This document shows, one piece after another, positions 12,656 to 24,600 of a stretch of 64,000 bases of DNA. Where the stretch lies: NCBI GenBank assembly GCA_916613615.1, contig OU744732.1, forward strand, positions 32,139,950 through 32,203,949, written 5' to 3'. Made by a program: the position numbers and the translations under genes. This DNA comes from Steromphala cineraria (Eukaryota > Mollusca > Gastropoda > Trochida > Trochidae). Numbering within the stretch: position 1 is the stretch's first letter; the number at the start of each line of letters is the position of its first letter. The notes beneath the pieces were generated by a model. The model saw only the letters and a program-made list of their open reading frames with translations. It was not told where the DNA came from and ran no database searches.

Positions 12656-15450
12656 CATATCCAAAATATTTGTGAAAACAACGTGTTTGTAAATTTCGAA
12701 GACTTTAGTATGATACCACATTTATTTACATTTTCTAAGCTTTATTTTGAATTCGCTGTTCATGCAGTTCTACCAATATTTTATAGTACTTATCATAGAA
12801 TTCAATAAATATTTAGGATCGATGTAACAATTATCATATGGAGAGCTCCATTACAATGGGAACATGTAGAATAAAATTCTAAGATACTTATATTTTAGAG
12901 GGATTAAGGGATTTCTTATATGTTTGTTTTTTAAGATCAAAACCTTTATTGTAGTAAAACATGAAGTTAATTCCTTCCCTTTTTGCATAAAAATACTATT
13001 AAGTTTGTTACTTCGTCTTAATATATTGTATATGGATATTGATATTTGTAAATAGTTCATGTTGAAATTCTTAAATCGTTGAAATTCGGCAAAACATAAA
13101 ATCTTAATTCGCCTACACAATCTTCGTACGACAAAACGTAAATTCAATGATAAACAAACGATCTGAGAGACAGCACTGTCTGTTATACACAGGTGTGTCC
13201 CAATTTGCTCTACGGTGTCCGGTCACTTGAATACACATAACGCTTGAGTGCACTCTATACTCCGGGTGTTTAATGCGCTCGAATTTTTGACAGTGGGGAA
13301 TGCAAAGATGAGCATAAGAACTTGTCATAGATCAGGATGAATATATATGTCCTGTTCCCCAGTGGTCAATACCTTTGTCTAAAATTCATTTTTTTTTAAA
13401 AAACGATATTAACATGGGATTCCGAAATAGATGTTTCAATGCTTGAACAGATGTTTATAAACTGTTCAGTGTTTATAACATTTTCAATTTTACATCAATG
13501 GATGATTCAGTTATAATTATGTTATCATAAGCTTTATACACCCCCGTTACGAAGAAATCGGGGGTATATAGCAGTTATTCTGTCCTTTCGTCCAGGTACA
13601 TATCTCGAAAACCGTTAGAGGTAGATCAATCAAACTTTGTGCAGGTGTTTGTGGATTGTCCTCATGTTGCAATTAATCAAGTTTTTTTCATATTTCTTTA
13701 TGTAGCATAACAGTATCATTTCAAAAACAAGACGCGTTGGTTAATCACGTTTTATCCATTCTAAATAGCAATATGCCTTTATAATGTTGTAGATACCTTT
13801 TGTACACGATACAACTCCAACGTGTATATATTAAGGAGAGGGAGATGATTTAAGTTATGATAACTTGTCCATGAATTTATTCTTTGTGAATAAAATATGT
13901 TTAAATTCAATTATGAATCCTCACCTTTGCCATTAAGAACACGATCATTGGTTCATTATAAACACAAATCATTGAACTATTCGACCCTTTAAATCCGTTG
14001 CATCGGGAAGATGAATGTAATGTATATGATACACGTAAACGACTTACATTAACTTTGACCAAATAACATAATGTATATATGATAATATAGATTAGATCAG
14101 ATATACCGACGAACGTTTTTCCGAAGAATTATTGTGTAAGTATTAAATTATTATGATCACAAGAGTTATTACATTGAGACAAAATAATGTTTACTTTCAT
14201 AATTAATTGATGTATTTTGTTATGACAGAATTAATTATTATCTTTTCAATGAAGATGACCAAGTCGTTTGCAACCATTAGATTGTAGCAATTCATTTATG
14301 TGATGATTTTACGAGTATGTACATTTCATGCCCATTTTAAAACAGAGAAAAGTGGTCCCTGAATGGTTTGGTTGGAAAATGCATGCTCGCACTTGCACTA
14401 ACATGTGAATGGTCTGTGGCGTAAATTTACCAAAGAAAAACATGAACATTTATATCAAAGTGATTAATCCAAATTGCTATATATTTGCTTTTCAGAACGT
14501 TTAAACCTATGTGCATTACGGTGGGATTTTCTCAACTACTCTTTTGTTTTATTAACACATTATATTACTTTACTGTTATAAGAAAGTTATATCAAAGTTA
14601 ATCAAATGTATTGATCCTAATAAAATAAAAGTACAATGTATTTTTTATTTTATATATACTTTTTATCTTAATCTTATTGTTTAGACATAACATATTGAAG
14701 TTTACTTCAAATTAAGGTGTGGCTTTGGTTCATTTGATTTGGTTCGCAAATTGATTATATTAAAGTATATATATGTTATGCCTCGAAAACATTACTAAAT
14801 ATAAACACTGTTATGTCCCATCTTGAAATCCATTCCATTTTGAAATGGGACGAGTGACAGCCATTCCAACTTGCAATTGCAAGATAGAATGTCCCATCTT
14901 GAACTAATTATTATCTACTTAAATCAACTATTATTTTCAAGAATGATATAAATTTCCAGAAGTATTTTGAATAATTATGATTAAGAAACCATTTTCTTCC
15001 GCTAAAATGTAGTTCCGTTAACTTGAAATTCGAAAATAGCAGACACATGTTTTTTTTCATTAAACATCACTATTCTCTTTAATAGAATTTTTTAAGTTAT
15101 TGTTTTAAAGGAATTACATTTTGCCCTGAACGTTCATATAACGTCACATTAAAAAAATGTCAAATTTAAATATCACAATTATGTACTCGTCTCAGTAAAT
15201 CAATTGTAGCTTTTGCAGAGTATTTAAAGCAAAGGTTGAATTTTAAAACGGAAAAACGAGGTTCGAATGGCGCGCGCCACGCTATCTCTAGTGCAAATCA
15301 TCATCATTCGTAAAAACTATAGCTCCGATCTACTTGAAATTTTGAACATATGTTCATATTAATATTCCATCCTGTTCGGAGGTATCAGTTTATATCATGA
15401 CAGGGAGTCAAATTTTCCAAAGTCAAAATGTATATTCCTTTAAGTGTTTA
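12656..15450 (+). repeat. Left inner arm of the giant element
   Basis: Reverse complement of the right inner arm (about 16475-21633 minus its insertions), with scattered substitutions and small indels. It preserves three uninterrupted target sites: TATATTAAGGAGAG near 13830, ACTTAAATC near 14923 and GAACTAATTATTATC near 14910. At the corresponding places the right arm carries a MITE, another MITE and the Tc1 element. Non-coding: minus-strand frames at 12851-13147 and 13113-13328 are not shared as one intact frame with the right arm. No family resemblance was seen. Confidence 0.85.
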
Positions 15451-16475
15451 AGTTAAGGCAATATATACAGGATACATTAAAATCACTAAAACCACTACTT
15501 CATACGTGAATTTTATTAGAATTATAGCGCACGTGGCACGAATCATGCTTTTTAGTCTTTTAGTATATTTTTTCAAACAGTTTTCCTCAAACCTAGATAC
15601 CTAATGTATTATGTAATGTATATGTAAGATATTAAAATAGCAAACTGCATATATAAAGTACGTTTGTACCGTACTGAAAGATTACTTTATGTGAAAGGAT
15701 TACTGCAATCAGTGCAATGTATATTTCCCACACACACTTTAACTGTAACTTCAACTTGCATTGTAACCTTTACTTTTTATGAAATTAGACCTGACTAAGC
15801 AGGGTTTACTAGCTTGCCTTCTTAGAATAGGATCGATGAAATCTATATAGATGTAGATTAAAGCGATTTGCCATGTATACAGTTTCCAACACAGTTTTCC
15901 TCAAACCTAAATATACTCAATGTATTATATCTGTAAGATGTCAAAAAACACAGCTACATGTATGATGTACCGCGCGTTTTATTCATCATGCATTATCTTG
16001 TCTTAACTTAAAACATTCCATTAAAGAGAAAAGTGACGTTCAATGAATAAGACACGTGGCTGCTCTTTTCGAAGTTCCAAGTTAACGGAACTACATTTTA
16101 GCGTCAGAATATGATTTCTAAATCATAATTCTTCAAAATACTTTTGGAAATTTATATCATACTTGATAATAACAGTTGGTTTAAGTAGAAAATAATTCAG
16201 CGGTCCCATTTCTAAATTGGATGGAGTTCACGATGGGATATAACGAACACAACCATGCCCACCCTACCCTTTTCTGAAGTGGAAGGAGGCTCCAAATGGA
16301 TCGAAAAATAATCTTATGTGTTAACTTATTTTGCTAAGACAACAAACTAAAATATCGAAGTCGATAGAATTACATTACATTAACCATAGGAACTGAATAT
16401 TCGATCATTTATGTTATCATTGTAAAATGTCAAAAATAGTAAGCTAAACCAAAACTCTACATTAATAAAATTTTG
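15450..16475. repeat. Central loop with diverged internal copies of the arm
   Basis: The inverted arms stop pairing about here. The loop is itself repetitive. About 15995-16300 is a diverged direct copy of the right-arm sequence that now flanks the two insertions (16850-17036 plus 18968-19065); shared text includes AAGTTAACGGAACTACATTT. A second direct duplication shares CAGTTTTCCTCAAACCTA at about 15580 and about 15895. No open frame over 60 codons was seen, so no transposase relic is evident. Confidence 0.6.
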
Positions 16476-17039
16476 CCTTAAATGTAAATACATTTTGACT
16501 TTGGAAATTTTGACTCCCTGTCATGAAATAAACTGGTGCCAAAAAACAACAAAAACTGATACCTCTAATAGGAGGGAATATTGATATGAACATATGTTCA
16601 AATTTTTAAGTAGATCGGAGCTATAGTCTAAGAGATGCCGAATTACGAATGATTTGCACTAGAGATAACTTGTGTTTACAATGGCGCGCGCCAATCGAAC
16701 CTCGTTTTTCCATTTTAAAATTCAACCTTTGCTTTAAATACTCTGCAAAAACTACAATTGATTTTCTGAGACGAGTACATAATTGTGATATTTAAATTAT
16801 ACATTTTTTTAATGTGACGTTATATAAACGTTCAGGGCAAAATGTAATTCCTTTAAAACAATAACTTAAAAAATTCTATTAAAGAGAATAGTGATGTTTA
16901 ATGAAAAAAAATACGTGTCTGCTATTTTCGAATTTCAAGTTAACGGAACTACATTTTAGCGGAAGAAAATGGTTTCTTAATCATAATTATTTAAAATATT
17001 TCTGGAAATTCTCATTCTTGAAAATAATAGTTGATTTAA

Positions 17040-17394
17040 AGGGGCAGTAGCACGTTTTAGGGGGAATATAAGGTGATGTCAGGAAAATGAAAATAAATGG
17101 TTCCAAATGAAAGACAATGTATGAAAACTACATGGAGCAGTAATAATTCAAATGTATAACGTAAGGTTCAGCCATGCGATTCCTTTTTCTTACAAAAATG
17201 AATTAAAGGTGTTCACACAAAAATGGCCGCCAATGGAATTTATGTAAATCCTCATACTTTGTCCTCTGACTATGTGTGATTGGCTTGTGTAATGTGATTG
17301 TTGACACTGTCAATACAATACATAAGGCATTTACTTACAATAATAAGTGCAATTTTTAAAATATAAAATTATCAAAAAACGTGCTACTGCCCCT
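17040..17394 (+). mobile_element. MITE family A inserted in the right arm (355 bp)
   Basis: Termini AGGGGCAGTAGCACG and CGTGCTACTGCCCCT are flanked by TTAA (17036-17039 and 17395-17398). The left arm of the giant element holds the unoccupied site as a single TTAA (reverse complement of ACTTAAATC near 14923). This proves the TTAA duplication and shows that the MITE arrived after the arms were duplicated, or was lost precisely from one arm. It lies 18 bp from the Tc1 element. Confidence 0.93.
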
Positions 17395-17412
17395 TTAAGT
17401 AGATAATAATTA

Positions 17413-17438
17413 AACTGCCGAGCAAAAGAAAGTATAAC
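17413..17438 (+). repeat. Tc1 left terminal inverted repeat
   Basis: AACTGCCGAGCAAAAGAAAG followed by TATAAC; it pairs with 18941-18966 with one mismatch (A or T at position 12). It follows the TA target at 17411-17412. Confidence 0.93.
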
Positions 17439-17680
17439 ACCCATTTTGAACTGGCATAAAAGATAAACTACAAATCGCATTTTCGTAAAATAAAGTTTAT
17501 TAGAGTCTCACGAATCATGATCATCACGATCAATAAAATTCATTAATAAAGTAAAGTTGGTAACAGAACAATGTCAGGTGTAACATGTCAGGGGTCACAA
17601 AATCAACAAAAGCACAAATAACCATTTTCCAGGAAGTCAAAATGCACATGTTACAGGCACAATAACTCAAGTAAAGTTTC

Positions 17681-18691
17681 TCAATATCTGGTATGGGCAC
17701 CCCTGGCATCAATACAGGCAGTAATGCGCCTTCTCATGGACCATGTCAGCCGTCGTATGACGTCATTTGGAATCCTGTTCCACTCTTCAATCAAAGCCTG
17801 TTGCAGTTGTGCTCTGTTGACTGGCACATTATTTCTGCATCTTATTGCACGGTCAAGGTGATCCCAAAGGTGCTCGATGGGGTTTAAGTCTGGAGAACAA
17901 GCAGGCCATGGTAGAACTTGAACATTCTGCCTTTGAAGGTAGTCATTCACAAGACGAGCAACATGTGGCCTTGCATTGTCGTGTTGCAGGATGGTACCTT
18001 GGGGACGTTGACGCAAAAATGGTAGGGCTACTGGCCCCAAGATGTTATCTCTGTAGTACACAGCATTGATGTTGCCATGAACGATGTGTAATGGCGTCTT
18101 GTCCTGGCCGCAAATGCCACCCCAGACAGTGACTCCACCACCACCAAAAGGGTGGACCTCCTGTACACAATCGGATGCGTACCGTTCCCCACTCCGTCTG
18201 TAAATTCGTGTTCTGCCGTCTGCTTTGAATAGTGCAAATCGACTTTCGTCCGTGAACATGACTCTCTGCCACTCTCTGAGTTGCCAACGCCGAACTGTTC
18301 TGGCCCATCGCAATCTGTTTAGGCGATTTCGATGAGTCAACGCCACGCCACGTACCGGTCGCCGACATCTGATTCCTCCTGCACGTAGTCGTCTGGAGAC
18401 AGACCATCGGCTGACATGATGATTCAACCCTGTCATAGCCGATGACGTCACAGTTAGGGTACGATTACGTAGGTGCAGCAAGCGTAAATATCGGTCCTCG
18501 CGGGGTGTCGTGACTCGTGGTCGACCTGATCTTGCCCTGTCCTTAGTGCTGCCAGTCTGTCTAACACGTTGTAACAACTTATTGATTGTTGTGGCCGTGC
18601 AATTAAACCTCATTGCAATATGGCGTTGCGATGCCCCCATTTGGCTCATGCCTATGGCCCTCTCGCGCTGTTCCATCGTTAACCTGGCCAT
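17681..18691 (-). CDS. Tc1-family DD34E transposase, intact (336 aa)
   Basis: Catalyses cut-and-paste transposition of the surrounding Tc1 element: it binds the 26-bp terminal repeats and inserts at TA. Start chosen at the ATG at 18691 (protein begins MARLTMEQRERAIGM); the frame is open two codons further but without an ATG. The N-terminal third holds the paired-like helix-turn-helix (GASQRHIAMRF and following), then a basic GRPR-type linker (RSGRPRVTTPRED). The catalytic domain has all three acidic residues: Asp in FTDESRF, Asp in HDNARPHVA, and Glu in SPDLNPIEHLW, with 34 residues between the last two, the Tc1 signature. A Gly-rich GGGGVTVWGG segment, also typical, lies between. Length and motifs match full-length Tc1 transposases. 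No frameshift or stop. GC content is visibly higher than in the surrounding DNA, consistent with a coding sequence brought in from outside. Confidence 0.95.
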   Translation of the reverse strand: MARLTMEQRERAIGMSQMGASQRHIAMRFNCTATTINKLLQRVRQTGSTKDRARSGRPRVTTPREDRYLRLLHLRNRTLTVTSSAMTGLNHHVSRWSVSRRLRAGGIRCRRPVRGVALTHRNRLNRLRWARTVRRWQLREWQRVMFTDESRFALFKADGRTRIYRRSGERYASDCVQEVHPFGGGGVTVWGGICGQDKTPLHIVHGNINAVYYRDNILGPVALPFLRQRPQGTILQHDNARPHVARLVNDYLQRQNVQVLPWPACSPDLNPIEHLWDHLDRAIRCRNNVPVNRAQLQQALIEEWNRIPNDVIRRLTWSMRRRITACIDARGAHTRY

Positions 18692-18940
18692 TTTCAAGGT
18701 GTGTTTCCATTAGCTGTATGTTACACGTACACATTAACTGTCAGTGAGGTCACTAACGATGCACAATGTTGTAGCTGCACGTGCAAAACGTGTTTTTCGA
18801 TATTATGGGGACATCCGCACATTTGAACACTCAAGGTGTTGCACTTCATAAATTGTCACTCCAGTAGTCATGCACATATTATTGTATGTAAATTTCATTA
18901 AAACGTTCGTTTGTATTTGTTTGTTTGACATTATTAACTG

Positions 18941-18966
18941 TTATACTTTCTTTAGCTCGGCAGTTT
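18941..18966 (-). repeat. Tc1 right terminal inverted repeat
   Basis: Inverted partner of 17413-17438. It is followed by the TA target at 18967-18968 and then by foldback-arm sequence (GTTCAAGATTGG) that matches the left arm. Confidence 0.93.
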
Positions 18967-20115
18967 AGTTCAAGATTGGACATTCTATCTTGCAATTGCA
19001 AGTTGGAATGGCTGTCACTCGTCCCATTTCAAAATGGAATGGATTTCAAGATGGGACATAACAGTGTTTATATTTAGTATTGTATTCGAGGCATAACATA
19101 TATTTACTTTAATATAATCAATTCGCGAACCAAATCAAATGAACCAAAGCCACACCTTATTCTGGTTAGCAAATTTGTAGAATTTTGAAGTAAACTTCAA
19201 TATGTTATGTCTAAACAATAAGATTAAGATAAAAAGTATATATAAAATAAAAAATACATTGTACTCTTATTTTATTAGGCTCAATAAATTTGATTAACTT
19301 TGATATAACTTTCTTATAACAGTAAAGTAATATGATGTGTTAATAAAACAAAAGAGTAGTTGAGAAAATCCCACCGTAATGCACATAGGTTTAAACGTTC
19401 TGATAAGCAAATATGTAGCAATTTGGATTAATCACTTTAATATAAATGTTCATGTTTTTCTTTGGTAAATTTACGCCACAGACCATTCACATGTTAGTGC
19501 AAGTGCGAGCATGCATTTTCCAACCAAACCATTCAGGGACCACTTTTCTCTGTTTTAAAATGGGCATGAAATGTACATACTCGTAAAATCATCACATAAA
19601 TGAATTGCTACAATCTAATGGTTGCAAACGACTTGGTCATCTTCATTGAAAAGATAATAATTAATTCTGTCATAACAAAATACATCAATTAATTATGAAA
19701 GTAAACATTATTTTGTCTCAATGTAATAACTCTTGAGATCATAATAATTTAATACTTACACAATAATTCTTCGGAAAAACGTTCATCGGTATATCTGATC
19801 TAATCAATATTATCATATATACATTATGTTATTTATGCATAGGTATGCATTTATCAAGCAAATTATGTAATACTAACCAATGTTTGGTCAAAGTTAATGT
19901 AAGTCGTTTACGTGTATCATATACATTACATTCATCTTCCCGATGCAACGGATTTAAAGGGTCGAATAGTTCAATGAATTGTGTTTATAATGAACCAATG
20001 ATCGTGTTCTTAATGGCAAAGGTGAGGATTCATAATTGAATTTAAACATATTTTATTCACAAAGAATAAATTCATGGACAAGTTATCATAACTTAAATCA
20101 TCTCCCTCTCCTTAA

Positions 20116-20470
20116 AGGGGCAGTAGCACGTTTATTGACAATTTTATATTTTCAATTTTTCACTGATAATTGTACGTTAATGTTAAATATATTACATTGA
20201 TAGTGTCAAAAATCTCATTACACAAACCAATCATCCATAGTCAGAGAACAAATAATAAAGATTCACTTAAAATCCATTGGCAGCCATTTTTGTGTGAACA
20301 CCTTTAATTCATTTTGCGTAAGAAATATATCGTATGGCTTAACTTTACATTATATATTTGACTTATTACTGCTTCATTCAGTTTAAATACATTGTCTTTA
20401 GATTGGAACCATTTATTTTAATTTTCCTGACATCACCTAATATTCCCCCTTAAAACGTGCTACTGCCCCT
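20116..20470 (-). mobile_element. MITE family A inserted in the right arm, second copy (355 bp)
   Basis: Reverse-oriented full-length copy flanked by TTAA at 20112-20115 and 20471-20474. The left arm has the uninterrupted site (CGTGTATATATTAAGGAGAG, near 13821-13840), again giving a direct empty-site comparison. Confidence 0.93.
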
Positions 20471-21633
20471 TTAATATATACACGTTGGAGTTGTATCGTG
20501 TACAAAAGGTATCTACAACATTATAAAGGCATATTGCTATTTAGAATGGATAAAACGTGATTAACCAACGCGTCTTGTTTTTGAAATGATACTGTTATGC
20601 TACATAAACTTGATTAATTGCAACATGAGGACAATCCACAAACACCTGCACAAAGTTTGATTGATCTACCTCTAACGGTTTTCGAGATATGTACCTGGAC
20701 GAAAGGACAGAATAACTGCTATATACCCCCGATTTCTTCGTAACGGGGGTGTATAAAGCTTATGATAACATAATTATAACTGAATCATCCATTGATGTAA
20801 AATTGAAAATGTTATAAACACTGAACAGTTTATAAACATCTGTTCAAGCATTGAAACATCTATTTCGGAATCCCATGTTAATATCGTTTTTTAAAAAAAA
20901 ATGAATTTTAGACAAAGGTATTGACCACTGGGGAACAGGACATATATATTCATCCTGATCTATTACAAGTTCTTATGCTCATCTTTGCATTCCCCACTGT
21001 CAAAAATTCGAGCGCATTAAACACCCGGAGTATAGAGTGCACTCAAGCGTTATGTGTATTCAAGTGGCCGGACACCGTAGAGCAAATTGGGACACACCTG
21101 TGTATAACAGACAGTGCTGTCTCTCAGATCGTTTGTTTATCATTGAATTTACGTTTTGTCGTGCGAAGATTGTGTAGGCGAATTAAGATTTTATGTTTTG
21201 CCGAATTTCAACGATTTAAGAATTTCAACATGAACTATTTACAAATATCAATATCCATATACAATATATATATAGACGAAGTTACAAACTTAATAGTATT
21301 TTTATGCAAAAAGGGAAGGAATTAACTTCATGTTTTACTACAATAAAGGTTTTGATCTTAAAAAACAAACATATAAGAAATCCCTAAATCCCTCTAAAAT
21401 ATTAGTATCTTAGAATTTTATTCTACATGTTCCCATTGTAATGGAGCTCTCCATATGATAATTGTTACATCGATCCTAAATATTTATTGAATTCTATGAT
21501 AAGTACTATAAAATATTGGTAGAACTGCATGAACAGCGAATTCAAAATAAAGCTTAGAAAATGTAAATAAATGTGGCATCATAACAAAGTCTTCGAAATT
21601 TACGAACACGTTGTTTGCACAAATATTTCAAAA

Positions 21634-24600
21634 TCAGATTCGCGAATATTGAGTCTATAAGATATGATTTGAAAGCCCAAGTTGAAAAAACTCAAGATTC
21701 ATTTTGAATGTGAATGTTGAAAAAAAATCAACATTCAGATTCGAATGTGAATGTGAAATTTAATTTCAGATTCAGATTCGCGAATATTGAGTCTATAAGA
21801 TATAATTTGAAAGCCCAAATTGAAAAAACTCAAGATTCATTTTGAATGTGAATGTTGAAAAAAAATCAACATTCAGATTCGAATGTGAATGTGAAATTTA
21901 ATTTCAGATTCAGATTCGCGAATATTGAGTCTATAAGATATAATTTGAAAGCCCAAATTGAAAAAACTCAAGATTCATTTTGAATGTGAATGTTGAAAAA
22001 AAATCAACATTCAGATTCGAATGTGAATGTGAAATTTAATTTCAGATTCAGATTCGCGAATATTGAGTCTATAAGATATAATTTGAAAGCCCAAATTGAA
22101 AAATCTCAAGATTTATTTTGAATGTGAATGTTGAAAAAAAATCAACATTCAGATTCGAATGTGAATGTGAAATTTAATTTCAGATTCAGATTCGCGAATA
22201 TTGAGTCTATAAGATATGATTTGAAAGCCCAAATTGAAAAAACTCAAGATTCATTTTGAATGTAAATGTTGAAAAAAAATCAACAATCAGATTCGAATGT
22301 GAATGTGAAATTTAATTTCAGATTCAGATTCGCGAATATTGAGTCTATAAGATATGATTTGAAAGCCCAAATTGAAAAAACTCAAGATTCATTTTGAATG
22401 TGAATGTTGAAAAAAAATCAACAATCAGATTCGAATGTGAATGTGAAATTTAATTTCAGATTCAGATTCGCGAATATTGAGTCTATAAGATATGATTTGA
22501 AAGCCCAAATTGAAAAAACTCAAGATTTATTTTGAATGTGAATGTTGAAAAAAATCAACATTCAGATTCGAATGTGAATGTGAAATTTAATTTCAGATTC
22601 AGATTCGCGAATATTGAGTCTATAAGATATGATTTGAAAGCCCAAATTGAAAAAACTCAAGATTCATTTTGAATGTGAATGTTGAAAAAAAAATCAACAT
22701 TCAGATTCGAATGTGAATGTGAAATTTAATTTCAGATTCAGATTCGCGAATATTGAGTCTATAAGATATGATTTGAAAGCCCAAATTGAAAAAACTCAAG
22801 ATTCATGTTGAATGTGAATGTTGAAAAAAAATCAACATTCAGATTCGAATGTGAATGTGAAATTTAATTTCAGATTCAGATTAGCGAATATTGAGTCTAT
22901 AAGATATGATTTGAAAGCCCAAATTGAAAAAACTCAAGATTCATTTTGAATGTGAATGTTGAAAAAAAATCAACATTCAGATTCGAATGTGAATGTGAAA
23001 TTTAATTTCAGATTCAGATTAGCGAATATTGAGTCTATAAGATATGATTTGAAAGCCCAAATTGAAAAAACTCAAGATTCATTTTGAATGTGAATGTTGA
23101 AAAAAAAATCAACATTCAGATTCGAATGTGAATGTGAAATTTAATTTCAGATTCAGATTCGCGAATATTGAGTCTATAAGATATGATTTGAAAGCCCAAA
23201 TTGAAAAAACTCAAGATTCATTTTGAATGTGAATGTTGAAAAATAATCAACATTCAGATTCGAATGTGAATGTGAAATTTAATTTCAGATTCAGATTCGC
23301 GAATATTGAGTCTATAAGATATGATTTGAAAGCCCAAATTGAAAAAACTCAAGATTCATTTTGAATGTGAATGTTGAAAAAAAAATCAACATTCAGATTC
23401 GAATGTGAATGTGAAATTTAATTTCAGATTCAGATTCGCGAATATTGAGTCTATAAGATATGATTTGAAAACCCAAATTGAAAAAACTCAAGATTCATTT
23501 TGAATGTGAATGTTGAAAAAAAATCAACATTCAGATTCGAATGTGAATGTGAAATTTAATTTCAGATTCAGATTAGCGAATATTGAGTCTATAAGATATG
23601 ATTTGAAAGCCCAAATTGAAAAAAACTCAAGATTCATTTTGAATGTGAATGTTGAAAAAAAATCAACATTCAGATTCGAATGTGAATGTGAAATTTAATT
23701 TCAGATTCAGATTCGCGAATATTGAGTCTATAAGATATGATTTGAAAGCCCAAATTGAAAAAACTCAAGATTCATTTTGAATGTGAATGTTGAAAAAAAA
23801 TCAACATTCAGATTCGAATGTGAATGTGAAATTTAATTTCAGATTCAGATTCGCGAATATTGAGTCTATAAGATATGATTTGAAAGCCCAAATTGAAAAA
23901 ACTCAAGATTCATTTTGAATGTGAATGTTGAAAAAAATTAACATTCAGATTCGAATGTGAATGTGAAATTTAATTTCAGATTCAGATTCGCGAATATTGA
24001 ATCTATAAGATATGATTTGAAAGCCCAAATTGAAAAAAACTCAAGATTCATTTTGAATGTGAATGTTGAAAAAAAAAATCAACATTCAGATTCGAATGTG
24101 AATGTGAAATTTAATTTCAGATTCAGATTCGCGAATATTGAGTCTATAAGATATGATTTGAAAGCCCAAATTGAAAAACTCAAGATTCATTTTGAATGTG
24201 AATGTTGAAAAAAAAATCAACATTCAGATTCGAATGTGAATGTGAAATTTAATTTCAGATTCAGATTCGCGAATATTGAGTCTATAAGATATGATTTGAA
24301 AGCCCAAATTGAAAAAACTCAAGATTCATTTTGAATGTGAATGTTGAAAAAAAAATCAACATTCAGATTCGAATGTGAATGTGAAATTTAATTTCAGATT
24401 CAGATTCGCGAATATTGAGTCTATAAGATATGATTTGAAAACCCAAATTGAAAAAACTCAAGATTCATTTTGAATGTGAATGTTGAAAAAAAATCAACAT
24501 TCAGATTCGAATGTGAATGTGAAATTTAATTTCAGATTCAGATTAGCGAATATTGAGTCTATAAGATATGATTTGAAAGCCCAAATTGAAAAAACTCAAG

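Larger units (their letters stand above)
17413..18966 (-). mobile_element. Complete Tc1/mariner element (1554 bp) nested in the foldback arm
   Basis: Terminal inverted repeats of 26 bp (17413-17438 and 18941-18966; 25 of 26 match) begin AACTGCCGAGC and end AAGTATAAC. TA dinucleotides flank both ends (17411-17412 and 18967-18968). The left arm retains the empty site GAACTAATTATTATC near 14910, with a single TA exactly where the element sits in the right arm. It contains one intact transposase gene. Complete ends, intact frame and a readable empty site indicate recent insertion and possibly current activity (inference). Confidence 0.95.
16475..21633 (-). repeat. Right inner arm of the giant element (with three insertions)
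   Basis: Inverted partner of the left inner arm. Without the MITEs (17040-17394, 20116-20470), the Tc1 element (17413-18966) and their duplicated targets it is about 2.9 kb, close to the left arm. It also carries roughly 47 bp near 19840-19890 that the left arm lacks. A 134-codon plus-strand frame (20921-21325) exists only because the left-arm counterpart is interrupted. It resembles nothing I recognise and may be fortuitous. Confidence 0.82.

Noticed and set aside
17530..18713. Other frames across the Tc1 transposase
   Set aside because: They overlap the intact DD34E gene in other frames or strands and have no features of their own.
12851..21325. A conserved gene in both inner arms (frames at 12851-13328 minus and 20921-21325 plus)
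   Set aside because: The frame is continuous only in the right arm and broken by frame changes in the left. No domain is recognisable, and shared sequence is expected from the inverted duplication.
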